64,000 bases of DNA from positions 62,001 through 126,000 of the forward strand of contig NZ_JAQKQJ010000003.1 in assembly GCF_029109325.1 (NCBI RefSeq), given 5' to 3'. A program made the position numbers and the translations under genes. Each line of letters opens with the position of its first letter. Position 1 is the first letter of the stretch. Source of the stretch: Nodosilinea sp. PGN35 (GTDB lineage: Bacteria; Cyanobacteriota; Cyanobacteriia; Phormidesmidales; Phormidesmidaceae). The notes beneath the pieces were generated by a model. It was not told the DNA's origin. It saw only the letters and a program-made list of their open reading frames with translations, and made no database searches. Shown piece after piece: positions 9,230 through 18,610 of the stretch.

Positions 9230-9652
9230 TCACTCCGCCAGGGGCACGGTTTCAATCAGCGGGCAGATATCGCCGGGTTGGGGGCGGGGCTGTGCCTCGG
9301 CCCAGCGATCGCGATACTCCTCTAAATCGGCTTTAAACGCCGTCATCTGCTGAATTTGGGCCTCTAGCTGCTGAATTTTGTCTTGCAGGAGCGATCGCAC
9401 AAACTCACAGGGCACATCCCCCCGCTGGTGCACGTTGAGCACATCCCCCACATCCTCTAAAGAAAAGCCCAGCGCCTGAGCCTTTTTAATAAACTGCACC
9501 TGGTGCACGGCCTCAGGCGAGTAGTAGCGGTAGCCGTTGTCGCCCCGTTGCGAGCTGAGTATACCCAGGCTTTCGTAGTAGCGCAGTGCCCCCACCGCAA
9601 CCCCAGTTTGCCTAGCCACATCGCCAATCTTGAGACCCGTTGCCACAGCCAT
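9230..9652 (-). CDS. MerR family regulator, metal-responsive type
   Basis: Transcription factor of 140 residues. The winged-helix domain is at about 8-75 (LKIGDVARQTGVAVGALRYYESLGIL, YRYYSPEAV), followed by a dimerisation coiled coil at about 90-120 and a short metal-binding end. Cys in DVPCEFVRSLL and in GDICPLIE match the ligand positions of ZntR/CadR-type proteins, so a soft divalent metal is the likely inducer; this is inference. Its own promoter region shows the MerR-type long spacer with a dyad. mnmA lies about 160 bases downstream and is an unlikely target. Confidence 0.85.
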   Translation of the reverse strand: MAVATGLKIGDVARQTGVAVGALRYYESLGILSSQRGDNGYRYYSPEAVHQVQFIKKAQALGFSLEDVGDVLNVHQRGDVPCEFVRSLLQDKIQQLEAQIQQMTAFKADLEEYRDRWAEAQPRPQPGDICPLIETVPLAE

Positions 9653-9678
9653 AGTCAGCCTCCAACATAGACACCCCC

Positions 9679-9710
9679 ATCCTAAACTCTATAGCTCCCT
9701 ACAGAGTCTA
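9679..9710 (-). promoter_or_regulatory. MerR-type promoter with operator dyad
   Basis: On the minus strand, a -35-like TAGACT (9705-9710) and a -10-like TAGGAT (9679-9684) are separated by 20 bp. The spacer holds the dyad ACTCTGTAG/CTATAGAGT (9686-9707, one mismatch). An over-long 19-20 bp spacer filled by such a dyad is the hallmark of promoters untwisted by MerR proteins. The merR start codon is 27 bases downstream of the -10, so autoregulation is expected. Confidence 0.75.
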
Positions 9711-9787
9711 GCCCCTCATTCCCCACCTCTTGCGGTCGTCGCTACACTGGTCAACGAGACGTATGTTGATAGTTTTGCGTTGAAATT

Positions 9788-10378
9788 ATGACTCGGACTG
9801 CACGATCTAAGCGCCGTCGTAACTCGTCTAGCGCGCTGTCGGTGATACTTGGCCCCGTGGGCATTGCCGCGCTCATGGTCGCCCTGATCGGCGGGCTGTG
9901 GTACCGCAACCGCCCTCAGTCAGTGGCCTTTGAGCCCAACACCACCGTTGGCGAAGCGGCGATGGCGGCGATCGAAACCTTTCCCGACCAGGGGCAGGCC
10001 CACGTCAGCCCTGGGCAGCCAGTCAACTACGACAGCGATTTTCCCACCTCTGGCCCCCACGACCCCAACCCCGTGCTGCCTGGAGTCTATACCCAGGAAC
10101 AGCGCTTGGAAGAACTGGTGCACTCCATTGAGCACGGCAACATCGTGATCTATGTTGACCAGCCTGGCCAGGTCGCCATGGATACGCTCACGGCCTGGGC
10201 CAGGGACTTTCCCGGCTACTGGGACGGGCTGGTGGTAGTGCCCAAGGCTGGCCTGGGCGAAGAAGTTGTGCTCACCGCCTGGACTCACAAACTCCGGCTA
10301 CCGGAGTTTGAACCGGAAGCTGCCGCTACTTTTATTGACACCTACCGAGGGCGTGGGCCTGAGAATCCGGTGCGGTAA
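9788..10378 (+). CDS. DUF3105 domain protein, membrane-anchored
   Basis: A protein of 196 residues with a basic N terminus, one membrane segment (about 18-38) and a DUF3105 domain outside the membrane. The domain hallmarks are YDSDFPTSGPHDP at about 82-94 and LEELVHSIEHGNIVIYVDQPG at about 111-131; its His residues suggest a metal or redox site, but the function is unknown. The start at 9788 places the basic residues just before the membrane helix. The ArsA-like gene follows after 134 bases on the same strand. Confidence 0.8.
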   Translation: MTRTARSKRRRNSSSALSVILGPVGIAALMVALIGGLWYRNRPQSVAFEPNTTVGEAAMAAIETFPDQGQAHVSPGQPVNYDSDFPTSGPHDPNPVLPGVYTQEQRLEELVHSIEHGNIVIYVDQPGQVAMDTLTAWARDFPGYWDGLVVVPKAGLGEEVVLTAWTHKLRLPEFEPEAAATFIDTYRGRGPENPVR

Positions 10379-10512
10379 GGAAGAGTAGGTGAGTGGGTGG
10401 GCGGGTAGACCCCTGTGTCTGCTCCCATCGGGGTAATGAAGTTTCGTGGTGGGGGCGGCGTTGGCGAATGGCTCTGGGCATCCTTAGGGTCAGCAGTTTG
10501 TAAGGTTGGCCA

Positions 10513-12438
10513 ATGCTGACATCATCGCCCCAACAACTCATTATGGTGAGCGGCAAGGGCGGCGTGGGCAAAACCACGCTCTCCTGTGGGTTTGCGCGGC
10601 AGCTGGCCCAGCAGCACCCCGACGAAACGGTGCTGCTGCTCTCTACCGACCCAGCCCACTCCCTCGGGGATGTGCTGCAACTGCCGGTGGACAACACCCC
10701 CACCCCCCTGCCGGATCTGGCGAATGTGCAGGTGCGCGCCCTGGATGCAGCGGCGCTGCTGGAGCAGTTTCGGGCCGACTACGGCACCGTGCTAGAGCTG
10801 CTGGTCGAGCGGGGCAGTTTTGTAGAGGGCGACGACCTCAGCCCCGTCTGGGACATGGGCTGGCCGGGGCTCGATGAGCTGATGGCTCTCCTAGAGATTC
10901 AGCGGATTTTGCGCGATCGCGAGGCCGATCGCGTCGTCGTCGATATGGCCCCCAGCGGCCACACCCTCAACCTGTTTGCCCTGATGGATTTTCTCGACAC
11001 CCTGCTCGGGGCGCTGGGGCAGTTTCAGCAAAAGCACCGCACCCTGACCGAGACCCTGGCGGGTCGCTACACCCCCGATCGCGCCGACCAGTTCATTGCC
11101 GACATGCGCCGCGATCTAGAGCAGGGCCGGGCACTGATTCAAGACGGCGATTCGCATAGCGATCCCTCTGGGAATCGCGCTGCCTGCTGGGTGGTGGGCA
11201 TTCCCGAGCCCATGAGCTGGGCCGAGAGCGATCGCTTCATCACCGCCCTAGGTCAGTTAAACGTCCCCCTCGGTGGTCTGGTCATCAACCGCGTGCTTCA
11301 ACAATCTGGCCATATCGACGATACTCACCGCCGTGTGCTGGCCGAGTTTGTGGCGATCGCCCAGGGCCAGCCAGTGCTGTGGGTGCCCGCCCAAGCGCAG
11401 GAACCCCTGGGCAGCGTCGCCCTCGATGCCCTCATGCTCCAGGTCAAGCCCCTGACCCCAGATCAAACCCTCGCCGATCCGGCTGCCGAGTGCTCCCCTC
11501 CCCTCGCTTGGCCGCAGCCGATTTCCCCTGGCATAGAAGACCTGATCTCAGCAGGGCGGCGGCTGGTTGTCGTGGGCGGCAAGGGCGGCGTGGGCAAAAC
11601 CACCGTCTCAGCAGCCCTGGGCCTCGGGCTGGCCGATCGCCATCCCGAGGCTAATTTACGGGTGATGTCTATCGACCCGGCCCACTCGTTGGGCGACGCC
11701 TTTGGCCAGCCCCTCGGCCACGAACCCACCCTGCTGCGCCCCAACCTCCAGGCCCAGGAGGTCAGCGCCGACCTGGTGCTCGACCAGTTTCGCACCGACT
11801 ACCTGTGGGAGCTGGCCGACATGATGGCGGGCGATGGCGACATTGCCAGCGGCATTCAGTTAGCCTACGGCCCCGCCGCCTGGCGGCAGATCGTCGCCCA
11901 GGCCCTGCCCGGCATCGACGAAATGCTCTCGCTGATCACCGTCATGGATCTGCTGGAGCGCAACGAGCAGCAGCTGATCGTGCTCGATACTGCCCCCACC
12001 GGCCACCTGCTGCGGTTTCTAGAGATGCCCACCGCCCTGGGCGACTGGCTGGGGTGGATCTTTAAACTCTGGATTAAGTACAAAGACGTGGTGGGCCGGG
12101 TGGAGTTTATGGGTCGCCTGCGCAATCTGCGGCAGCGGGTGCTGGCCGCCCAGGCCAAGCTGCAAGACCCCCAGCACACCGAGTTTATTGGCGTGGTGCA
12201 AAACCAGGCGGCGATTTTGGCCGAGGCTAAACGGCTCAACCACACCCTGGGCGATCGCGGCATTGCCCAGCGCTACATTGTCCACAACCGCTACCAGGTC
12301 GGCAGCGACCTGCCCGCTGAGCTGTTCCCTCAGCAGTGGGTGGTGAGGCTACCGGCGCTAGTGCCGAGCCCCAGCGCCTTCGACCAGGTGAAGCAGGCGG
12401 CCCATCTGCTGCTCGCTCCAGAGGCTCCCAGGGCCTAG
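10513..12438 (+). CDS. Tandem two-domain ArsA/Get3-like ATPase
   Basis: Two complete anion-pump/TRC40 ATPase domains fused in 641 residues. Each has a deviant Walker A, SGKGGVGKTT (about 13-22) and GGKGGVGKTT (about 354-363), each followed by DPAHSLGD. Later switch motifs DMAPSGHTL and DTAPTGHLL also occur in both halves. The layout is that of ArsA. I see neither the paired metal-ligand cysteines of arsenite ArsA nor a Get3 CxxC zinc motif, so a role in arsenite export is unproven. No arsB, arsR or arsC is nearby. Confidence 0.85.
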   Translation: MLTSSPQQLIMVSGKGGVGKTTLSCGFARQLAQQHPDETVLLLSTDPAHSLGDVLQLPVDNTPTPLPDLANVQVRALDAAALLEQFRADYGTVLELLVERGSFVEGDDLSPVWDMGWPGLDELMALLEIQRILRDREADRVVVDMAPSGHTLNLFALMDFLDTLLGALGQFQQKHRTLTETLAGRYTPDRADQFIADMRRDLEQGRALIQDGDSHSDPSGNRAACWVVGIPEPMSWAESDRFITALGQLNVPLGGLVINRVLQQSGHIDDTHRRVLAEFVAIAQGQPVLWVPAQAQEPLGSVALDALMLQVKPLTPDQTLADPAAECSPPLAWPQPISPGIEDLISAGRRLVVVGGKGGVGKTTVSAALGLGLADRHPEANLRVMSIDPAHSLGDAFGQPLGHEPTLLRPNLQAQEVSADLVLDQFRTDYLWELADMMAGDGDIASGIQLAYGPAAWRQIVAQALPGIDEMLSLITVMDLLERNEQQLIVLDTAPTGHLLRFLEMPTALGDWLGWIFKLWIKYKDVVGRVEFMGRLRNLRQRVLAAQAKLQDPQHTEFIGVVQNQAAILAEAKRLNHTLGDRGIAQRYIVHNRYQVGSDLPAELFPQQWVVRLPALVPSPSAFDQVKQAAHLLLAPEAPRA

Positions 12439-12613
12439 GATTGCCAAATTCAACCCAATATTTGGGCTCCAGCTGTCGGTTTTGGGCCGCAGCGGGGGAA
12501 TGCTAAAGCCAGTTCTAGGCTCAATCGGGTGGAGCGGTGGCGGGGCGTTTCCAGTCCACAGTCAACTACAGCTCATTATTCAGCCCTGGCCCAGACTTTC
12601 CGGAAACCTGAAC

Positions 12614-12619
12614 TATACT
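12614..12619 (+). promoter_or_regulatory. Possible -10 element of the response-regulator promoter
   Basis: TATACT lies 49 bases upstream of the GTG start. No good -35 hexamer is visible at the expected distance. Confidence 0.35.
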
Positions 12620-12667
12620 TAATGGCACCGCCTACCATGGCCTTCGACACCGCGAGAGGAATCAACT

Positions 12668-13234
12668 GTGGCAAATCATAGGATTTTAGTCATCGATGAT
12701 AGCCGGGTGATTCGCATGCGGGTGCGCGACATGCTTCCCCAGGGCAACTTCGAAGTCATTGAAGCCCAAGATGGTGTAGAAGGCATGGATGCCATTCGCA
12801 GCCAACGCCCCAACCTGATCATGCTCGACTTCCTGCTGCCCCGCATGAGCGGCTGGGAAGTCTTCCAAGAAATTCAGGCCAACCCAGACCTCCAGAACAT
12901 TCCCCTGGTGCTGATGTCGGGCCGCAAAGAAGAAGTTACCGAAAAAATCACCGAGCCCTTCGAGTACTTCGAATTCATTCAAAAGCCCTTCGAGCAAAAA
13001 GAACTGATCGAAGCGATCAAAGCGTCGATGGTCAAGGCCCGCAAGCCGCGCCGCACCCCCGTGGCGGCCCCTGCTGCGGCCGCTCCCGCTGCGGCTTCTG
13101 GTGGCGGCGGCGACGTTAGCGCTGCCGAGTTCCAGGCCCTCCAGGCGCAGGTGACTCAGCTCCAGGGTGAAGTGGCTCAGCTCAAGGGGCAGTTGGGCAA
13201 GGTGCTGGCGTTCATCAAGCAAAAGCTGAAGTAG
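12668..13234 (+). CDS. Response regulator with C-terminal coiled coil
   Basis: CheY-like receiver domain (about 1-125) followed by an Ala/Pro-rich linker and a coiled coil (about 155-188). Phosphoacceptor-site residues are visible: DD in VIDDSRVIR, Asp in LIMLDFLLPRM, Ser/Thr in VLMSGRKEE and Lys in IQKPFE. There is no DNA-binding or enzymatic output domain, so it probably signals by protein contact through the coiled coil. The start is GTG, with GAGAGGA upstream at a good distance. A clear intrinsic terminator follows. No histidine kinase is adjacent. Confidence 0.9.
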   Translation: MANHRILVIDDSRVIRMRVRDMLPQGNFEVIEAQDGVEGMDAIRSQRPNLIMLDFLLPRMSGWEVFQEIQANPDLQNIPLVLMSGRKEEVTEKITEPFEYFEFIQKPFEQKELIEAIKASMVKARKPRRTPVAAPAAAAPAAASGGGGDVSAAEFQALQAQVTQLQGEVAQLKGQLGKVLAFIKQKLK

Positions 13235-13266
13235 CTCGACCGGCTGGCATATCCCGTTGACGGGCG

Positions 13267-15114
13267 TTAGCGGGGCTCAATGGCCCCGTTTTTTGCCATA
13301 GGTCGGCTTGCGCCATCGCTGTGGCCGTTGATTTCCCTATCACGATCAAGCCCCGTAAACACCTGCTGGGGCACCCCGATGGCAATGTCCGCCCTGTCGA
13401 AGGCAAGGCGCAGGCGACGGCGAAATTCGCGGGCCACCAAAAACTGTTTGAGCGGGCGAGTCCGAATCCAAATCATCAGGGTGAGACCCGAGTGGGTCAT
13501 GGCTTCGACTCCTAGCATTTCGACCGGGTTGAGAATGGCGTAGCGCCACTCGGGGTCGCTGGCCAGGGCATGGGCGGTTTCGTGGAGCACCCAGAGCGCC
13601 TCATCGACATTGGTGCCGTAGGCCACGTCAATTTTGATGTTGGCCCGTGACCAGCTGCGGCTGAGATTTTCCACCTGGGAGATCAGGCTGTTGGGCAGGG
13701 TCACCAGACGACCGTCTTCACCGCGAATTTGGGTGATGCGCAGGTTGAGATTTTCGACAATGCCGGTGGTGGTGCCGGTGGTGACTAGATCGCCGATGGC
13801 GTACTGATCTTCGAGCAAAATCAAAAAGCCGTTGACCAGGTCTTTGACCAGGCTTTGGGCTGCGAAGGAGATAGCCAGGGCGGCCACCGCTCCAAAGGCC
13901 AGCAGGGAGGCCGGGGCAATTCTCAGGGTTTGCAGCACCAGCAGGGTGGCCAGGACGTAGATGATGGCCGTTTTAAGGCCCTTGAGGGCACCGGTAATGG
14001 TCGAAATCCGCATCGACTTTCGCTGGATGTCGTCCAGATCGCCCAGTTCGTTTTTGTTCCAGGCCTGGGCCACTCGCTCTATACCCAGGTTGGCTAAACG
14101 GTTGAGCAACCCGGTGAAGAACCAGGTCAACAGCAGCAGCACCGGGATGGAGAACAACCTAAAGGCGTAGCTGCGAGTTTGGGGAAAAATGTAGAGGGCG
14201 CTGGCAATGCCTGTAATCCATACGAAGGCGATGCTCCAGAACATCAGCCAGCGCAAAAAGGCGACGACTTGAAGCCGCTGGGCCAGTGTGATTTGGTAGC
14301 GAAACACCTGCTGGAGATGCTGCTGGGGGGGCAGGGTGTCGGGGGCGAGGGGCAGACCCTCTGCGTTTTGCTTTTCTTCTAGGGCGCTCTTGCGCCGCCC
14401 CAACACCTGCCAGCACGCGGTCAGGGCCAGGGTGAGTAGGGCGCTGGCCAACAAGATCCACAGGGTGCGGCGAATCTGCCGCTGGCGAGCCTCGGGCAGG
14501 CGACCGGAGACCGCCTGGCGGAGAGAGTCGCGCAAAATTTCCTGCCAGCGTTCGGCCAGATCGGCCTGGCTGAGGCCGCTGTACTGGGCATCGGTGTCGG
14601 TGATGGTGAGCAGCACCCTGGGCTCTGCAAAACCGGCCCCCACGGCGAACAGCACTGGCTGGCCGCTAACGGTCTCGATGCTGACATCGAGGGGGGTATC
14701 GTCGATGGTTTCATCGGTGTAGATCAAATCCAGGGTGCGGTTGACGACCTGGTTGAGATTGGTCTCAATTTGCCGGGCGCGCACCTCAACGGGCACCTCA
14801 GCGCCCGACTCGTTGCGGTTGAACACCGCCGGGGAGGCGATGTCAAAGAGGGGCCTGCCGTCTAGGGAAACCGTGGTGATTTCTAAGAGGCCAATGCGCT
14901 GTACTCCCGCTGGGGGTAAGGTGCTGCCGTTGCCGGGATTGAAGGGATTGGGAATTTGGGCCGCCGCCGGAGACAGGCCGCTCCCGCCCAGGGCAAGCAG
15001 CAGCCCCAGCAGTAGCGCCAGCAGCGATCGCCACAGAAGACCAGTCTTCGCCCCTCCCAGCCACCGCTGGGGACGGCTAGCGCTAGTCGTCGGCTGAGGT
15101 GTGGTTTGGGGCAT
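13267..15114 (-). CDS. MscS-family mechanosensitive channel
   Basis: A large small-conductance-type channel protein of 615 residues. It has a cleavable signal peptide (about 1-50, ending near LSPAAAQIP), a periplasmic domain (about 60-210), several membrane helices (about 215-400) and the conserved pore helix LLAFGAVAALAISFAAQSLVKDLVNGF, then the cytoplasmic beta domain (DQYAIGDLVTTGTTTGIVENLNLRITQIRGEDGRLVTLPNS). It probably protects against osmotic downshock. The ATG at 15114 is preferred to a TTG at 15135 for lack of other evidence. The last codons overlap the terminator of the convergent gene. Confidence 0.9.
   Translation of the reverse strand: MPQTTPQPTTSASRPQRWLGGAKTGLLWRSLLALLLGLLLALGGSGLSPAAAQIPNPFNPGNGSTLPPAGVQRIGLLEITTVSLDGRPLFDIASPAVFNRNESGAEVPVEVRARQIETNLNQVVNRTLDLIYTDETIDDTPLDVSIETVSGQPVLFAVGAGFAEPRVLLTITDTDAQYSGLSQADLAERWQEILRDSLRQAVSGRLPEARQRQIRRTLWILLASALLTLALTACWQVLGRRKSALEEKQNAEGLPLAPDTLPPQQHLQQVFRYQITLAQRLQVVAFLRWLMFWSIAFVWITGIASALYIFPQTRSYAFRLFSIPVLLLLTWFFTGLLNRLANLGIERVAQAWNKNELGDLDDIQRKSMRISTITGALKGLKTAIIYVLATLLVLQTLRIAPASLLAFGAVAALAISFAAQSLVKDLVNGFLILLEDQYAIGDLVTTGTTTGIVENLNLRITQIRGEDGRLVTLPNSLISQVENLSRSWSRANIKIDVAYGTNVDEALWVLHETAHALASDPEWRYAILNPVEMLGVEAMTHSGLTLMIWIRTRPLKQFLVAREFRRRLRLAFDRADIAIGVPQQVFTGLDRDREINGHSDGASRPMAKNGAIEPR
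13271..13294 (+). terminator. Intrinsic terminator of the response regulator
   Basis: CGGGGC (13271-13276) pairs with GCCCCG (13283-13288) and is followed by six T residues. The hairpin lies within the last codons of the convergent mscS-like gene on the other strand. Confidence 0.8.
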
Positions 15115-15621
15115 AACGGTACGCGATCGCAACAACAGGACGGGGCGAGGTGACCCCTGGGTTGTTTTAGCATTCTGACAACCTCAGTTGCACAGCCTAG
15201 TCTACAACTGCTCCAAACGTGAACCTGGTTTTTCTGTCGCCTTATCGGGGGTCAAATCGCTTGAACTGGCTCCCTGACAGGGCTGCCCGCCGCCGGTAGA
15301 GTTGGGCAGCCCAACCACCTCAAAAATAGGCCTTTGGAGATATTTTGAGGGAGTGAGCAGTTTGCCAACCTAACCTGCTTTATTCATGAGCTGACTGAAA
15401 GGTCTGTCATTCCCGCGCAGGCGGGAATCCCCCTAGAGTAAGTTGCCTGCCATGGATTCCCGTGGCCACGGGAATGACAGCCACTGATGGCCGGTTTCGG
15501 GAATAATCCGGGCTAAAGGACTCAGGGCAGGTTCAGGGCTGACTTTGAACCGCAGACCTTGCGTGCTTCCTAAGCTGTGGAACCCGCCATCATTGCTGAA
15601 TTTTATATGTGGAGTGCTGCG
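15115..15621. other. Gene-free interval with one palindromic repeat
   Basis: Between mscS and ccsA I see no convincing coding sequence or RNA gene. The only structure is the inverted-repeat element at 15404-15480. Confidence 0.6.
15404..15480. repeat. REP/MITE-like palindromic element
   Basis: A 77-bp sequence bounded by CTGTCATTCCCG and its exact complement CGGGAATGACAG. Each end carries an inner inverted repeat (ATTCCCGC/GCGGGAAT and ATTCCCGTGG/CCACGGGAAT), so it could fold as two adjacent hairpins. This end sequence is common as a dispersed repeat in many bacterial genomes. Confidence 0.75.
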
Positions 15622-16608
15622 CTAGAAAAACCAGCCGTAGCTGTGCAGCCCCTTGCCCAGAATATTCACCCCCAGGTAGCAGATCCACACCACCACAAAC
15701 CCCGTAGCCGCAAGGATAGCCGGACGGCGGCCCTGCCAACCCTTGGTGATGCGGGCGTGGAGGTAGGCGGCAAACACTAGCCAGGTGATCAGCGCCCAGG
15801 TCTCTTTGGGATCCCAGCTCCAGTAGGAGCCCCAGGCTTCGTTGGCCCATACCGCCCCGGCGATGATGCCGATGGTGAGCAGCGGAAAGCCCAGGCCAAT
15901 CATGCGGTAGCTGATGTTGTCGAGGGTGTCGGCCAGGGTCAGCCGCTGGGGCGAGAGGGCGACGGTAGCGGGTTTTTCCAGCACCGCCGCGCCCCCGGCG
16001 GACATTGCCATTGCCGGAGGGGCCTGGGCGGCGTCATCCTCAGCCCGGTGCAGCTTGACGTTGCGAAAGCCGCCGGTACCGACGGAGCTGCCCCTGAGTT
16101 CGACCGCCTGGCCCCGGGTGACGAGCAGAAATGCGATCGCCAGCAGCGCCCCCACCAGCAGCGCCGCGTAGCTCAGCAGCATGACGCTGACGTGCATCAT
16201 CAGCCAGTTTGACTTGAGAGCGGGCACCAGGGGCTCTGAACCCTGCATGGTGTCGGGCAAAGTCAGGGTGGCAAAGGCGGTAATGGCCATGGCAATGGGG
16301 GCGGTGACGGCCCCTACCAGGCAGCTGCGGCTCATGCGCTCGGCCACCAGGTGCATGGCGGTAACGCCCCAGGCCAGGGCAAACAGCGATTCGTAGAGGT
16401 TACTCATGGGGAAGTAGCCTCCCTCGATCCACCGGGCGGCGAGCAGGGCGGCTATGGTGAGGTTGCCCACGGCCATGGTGGCGGTGCCTAGCGATGGCAG
16501 CAGGGTAGCTTTGGGAAAGGCCACGCCGCACCAGTAGAGCAGCATTGCCGCAAACAGCACCGCAAAGGATGCATTGTCGAGCCAGCCCTGAAGCGCAATC
16601 AAATCCAT
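15622..16608 (-). CDS. ccsA: Cytochrome c biogenesis protein CcsA (system II)
   Basis: Haem-handling membrane subunit of the system II cytochrome c assembly machinery (also named CcsB in some schemes), needed for cytochromes f and c6 on the lumenal side of the thylakoid. It has 328 residues and about eight membrane segments. The tryptophan-rich haem motif [18 protein letters not shown] is at about 258-275, with flanking His residues (MMHVS near 173, HARITKGW near 284, LHSYGWFF at the C terminus). A less conserved linker at about 200-235 separates the halves. Its Ccs1 partner is not in the window. Confidence 0.93.
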   Translation of the reverse strand: MDLIALQGWLDNASFAVLFAAMLLYWCGVAFPKATLLPSLGTATMAVGNLTIAALLAARWIEGGYFPMSNLYESLFALAWGVTAMHLVAERMSRSCLVGAVTAPIAMAITAFATLTLPDTMQGSEPLVPALKSNWLMMHVSVMLLSYAALLVGALLAIAFLLVTRGQAVELRGSSVGTGGFRNVKLHRAEDDAAQAPPAMAMSAGGAAVLEKPATVALSPQRLTLADTLDNISYRMIGLGFPLLTIGIIAGAVWANEAWGSYWSWDPKETWALITWLVFAAYLHARITKGWQGRRPAILAATGFVVVWICYLGVNILGKGLHSYGWFF

Positions 16609-16723
16609 AGGTGCAGTAGCAATGAGGAGTCTTTCCCCTATCCTACTGATTTTTGTGGCCGATTTTTGTGGCTGACTCCTGGGGCGGCAATCGTTGCTGC
16701 CCCAGAGTAGCGCTATGCTGGCG

Positions 16724-18520
16724 CTATTCTGGGGCAGCTGCGGGAGGAGCTGCTTCGGGCTCAGGGCTCGCCTCGGGCGCAGCCTCAGCGGGTGCAGGGC
16801 TGGCTCCGTCGGGCAGGGGGCCGGGGCGATTGCCCCGCTTCAGCGCTGCGGTGATGTCGTAGCGCACCTGGCGATCGCTCAGCACCGACGCCGTCACCCC
16901 AATCGCCTCGATTGCCTCCGAACTCAGCAGCCCATCCTGGGGCAGGGGCGGCAGCAGCAGATTGTTTTCGACCCCGCTCAGCGCCTCCAGATTGATAAAG
17001 AAGTGGCCGTTGTTGGGGCGGGGTGCAGAGCCGGTAGTGGTTTGAAACAGGGCATTTTCGCCCAGGGCGCGGTTGGGGGTCGGGGCCACCAGCTGGGCAA
17101 TGCCCTCGCCGACGGCCAAAAAGGCGATGTCGCCCTCCAGCCAGCCGTGGGTTATTACCAGGGAGTTGAAGGGGGCCGTCCAGCGGGTGACGGGCAGGTT
17201 GCCTACGTCTGCGGGCTCGACCGCAAAGCGGTAGCGGCTCTCCATCACGGCGTCGAGCTGGGCGAAGGTGGCGGTGGCGGCCTCGCGGTCGTTGGTTTTG
17301 ACCATCAGCACCAGGGCCGGGTTGGGCAGCGGCGGAGTGTCGGCCTCGGCTGGGGCGGCGGGCGGCGGGTTGAGCACGCCCAGAGCAAACTCCCCTGCCA
17401 TCCAGGGCAGCAGGTTTTCCTGGAGGTTGAGACCGGTGGCGGTTTGCAGCCCCAGGGCCAGATCGGCGGCTCGCACGGGCAGCAGGGCCGACAGCTGCTC
17501 CCCGGTTTCAAAGTCTTCCCAAAACTGCTGAAAGTCGCCCCCCGATACCGCCACCAGGGTGCCCGTGGGCAGCCGCTGGGGCATTTGGTCGGCCCGACTG
17601 TTGGTGGCAAAGGTCTGAGAGCCGGGCTCAAGCCAGCTGATGCCCTGGAGGCCGACGCCGCGATTTTGCACGGCGATCGCCCCCACCAGCCCCCGAGGAG
17701 TCTGGAACGCCCGCAGCCGACTGGCTTCAATGGGCGGATCGGCGGCCTGGGCTACGGTTTGGGCCAGGGCCGGCACATCTACATAGAAGCGGGCCAGGGG
17801 GCGGGTTTCGGTAATTTGCTCAAAGGCTTTGCCCACGCCGGGTCGATCGATCAGAGACTCCCCTCCCCGGTAGGCGTCAATGGCCCGCTTGAGCAGGGGC
17901 AGTTGGGGGCTGAGCACCGCCGTCTCGGCATCGAGCACAGCGGCGTAGAGAGGCGTTTCGCCCTCCCCTTCGATCTGCTGGAGGGTGATGCCGCGATAGG
18001 GCGCATCTTCGGCCAGTTCAGCTTCTCCCAGCCGGTTGCCCAGGTCGCTTTGGGCGCGGTTGGCGTCGGCGATGGGGATCACAACCACCAGGTTTGAGGC
18101 CAGGGCTAGCTCGGGCGCGGGCAACGACGGCGGCAGGTCGCTGGGGCCTGTTTCGACGGGCAGCACCGCCAGGGTGATTTCTGGGCCAACCCAGGGCTGA
18201 ATGTCGCGGGCGAAGTTGAGGTCTTGATCGGCCAGTAGGCGATCGCGCCACTGCACCAGCAGCTGGTCAAACTGGGCCTGGGTGGTCTCGGTGCCAAACT
18301 GCCGCAGCCGTCGCCACTGGGCTTCATCGCTGCTCAGGGCTACCACCGCCAGCGCATCGGCCGGAATCGCGTTGGCCCCGGTGGGCAGGGTTCTAGCTAT
18401 CTGCCCCCGTCGGGAGGTGGCCCAAAAGGTCAGCGCGCCGCCGCCAATAAAGAGCAGGGCAGCGGCCAGGGGCAGCAGCAGCGGGGGTTTCTTTTGCAGC
18501 AGCTTAGATTGCAGTACCAT
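16724..18520 (-). CDS. DUF3352 domain protein
   Basis: A cyanobacterial protein of 598 residues and unknown function. A short basic start and one membrane segment (about 12-32, [21 protein letters not shown]) anchor a large extracytoplasmic domain of the DUF3352 type. The extreme C terminus is a low-complexity Pro/Ala/Glu tail. The start at 18520 gives the family-typical short cytoplasmic end; a start 23 codons upstream is less likely. The DUF3172 gene lies about 90 bases upstream on the same strand. Confidence 0.8.
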   Translation of the reverse strand: MVLQSKLLQKKPPLLLPLAAALLFIGGGALTFWATSRRGQIARTLPTGANAIPADALAVVALSSDEAQWRRLRQFGTETTQAQFDQLLVQWRDRLLADQDLNFARDIQPWVGPEITLAVLPVETGPSDLPPSLPAPELALASNLVVVIPIADANRAQSDLGNRLGEAELAEDAPYRGITLQQIEGEGETPLYAAVLDAETAVLSPQLPLLKRAIDAYRGGESLIDRPGVGKAFEQITETRPLARFYVDVPALAQTVAQAADPPIEASRLRAFQTPRGLVGAIAVQNRGVGLQGISWLEPGSQTFATNSRADQMPQRLPTGTLVAVSGGDFQQFWEDFETGEQLSALLPVRAADLALGLQTATGLNLQENLLPWMAGEFALGVLNPPPAAPAEADTPPLPNPALVLMVKTNDREAATATFAQLDAVMESRYRFAVEPADVGNLPVTRWTAPFNSLVITHGWLEGDIAFLAVGEGIAQLVAPTPNRALGENALFQTTTGSAPRPNNGHFFINLEALSGVENNLLLPPLPQDGLLSSEAIEAIGVTASVLSDRQVRYDITAALKRGNRPGPLPDGASPAPAEAAPEASPEPEAAPPAAAPE

Positions 18521-18610
18521 TGAGGCGACACCCTGGGGTTGGGCCAATTTGCCCTGCCACTCTAGCAAAGAACTCTGGCAACGAACCAAGGATTCTGCGG
18601 ACGCTGATTC

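Noticed and set aside
16694..18097. Long open frame antisense to the DUF3352 gene
   Set aside because: Gly/Gln-rich composition typical of a GC-driven antisense frame, fully covered by a better supported gene.
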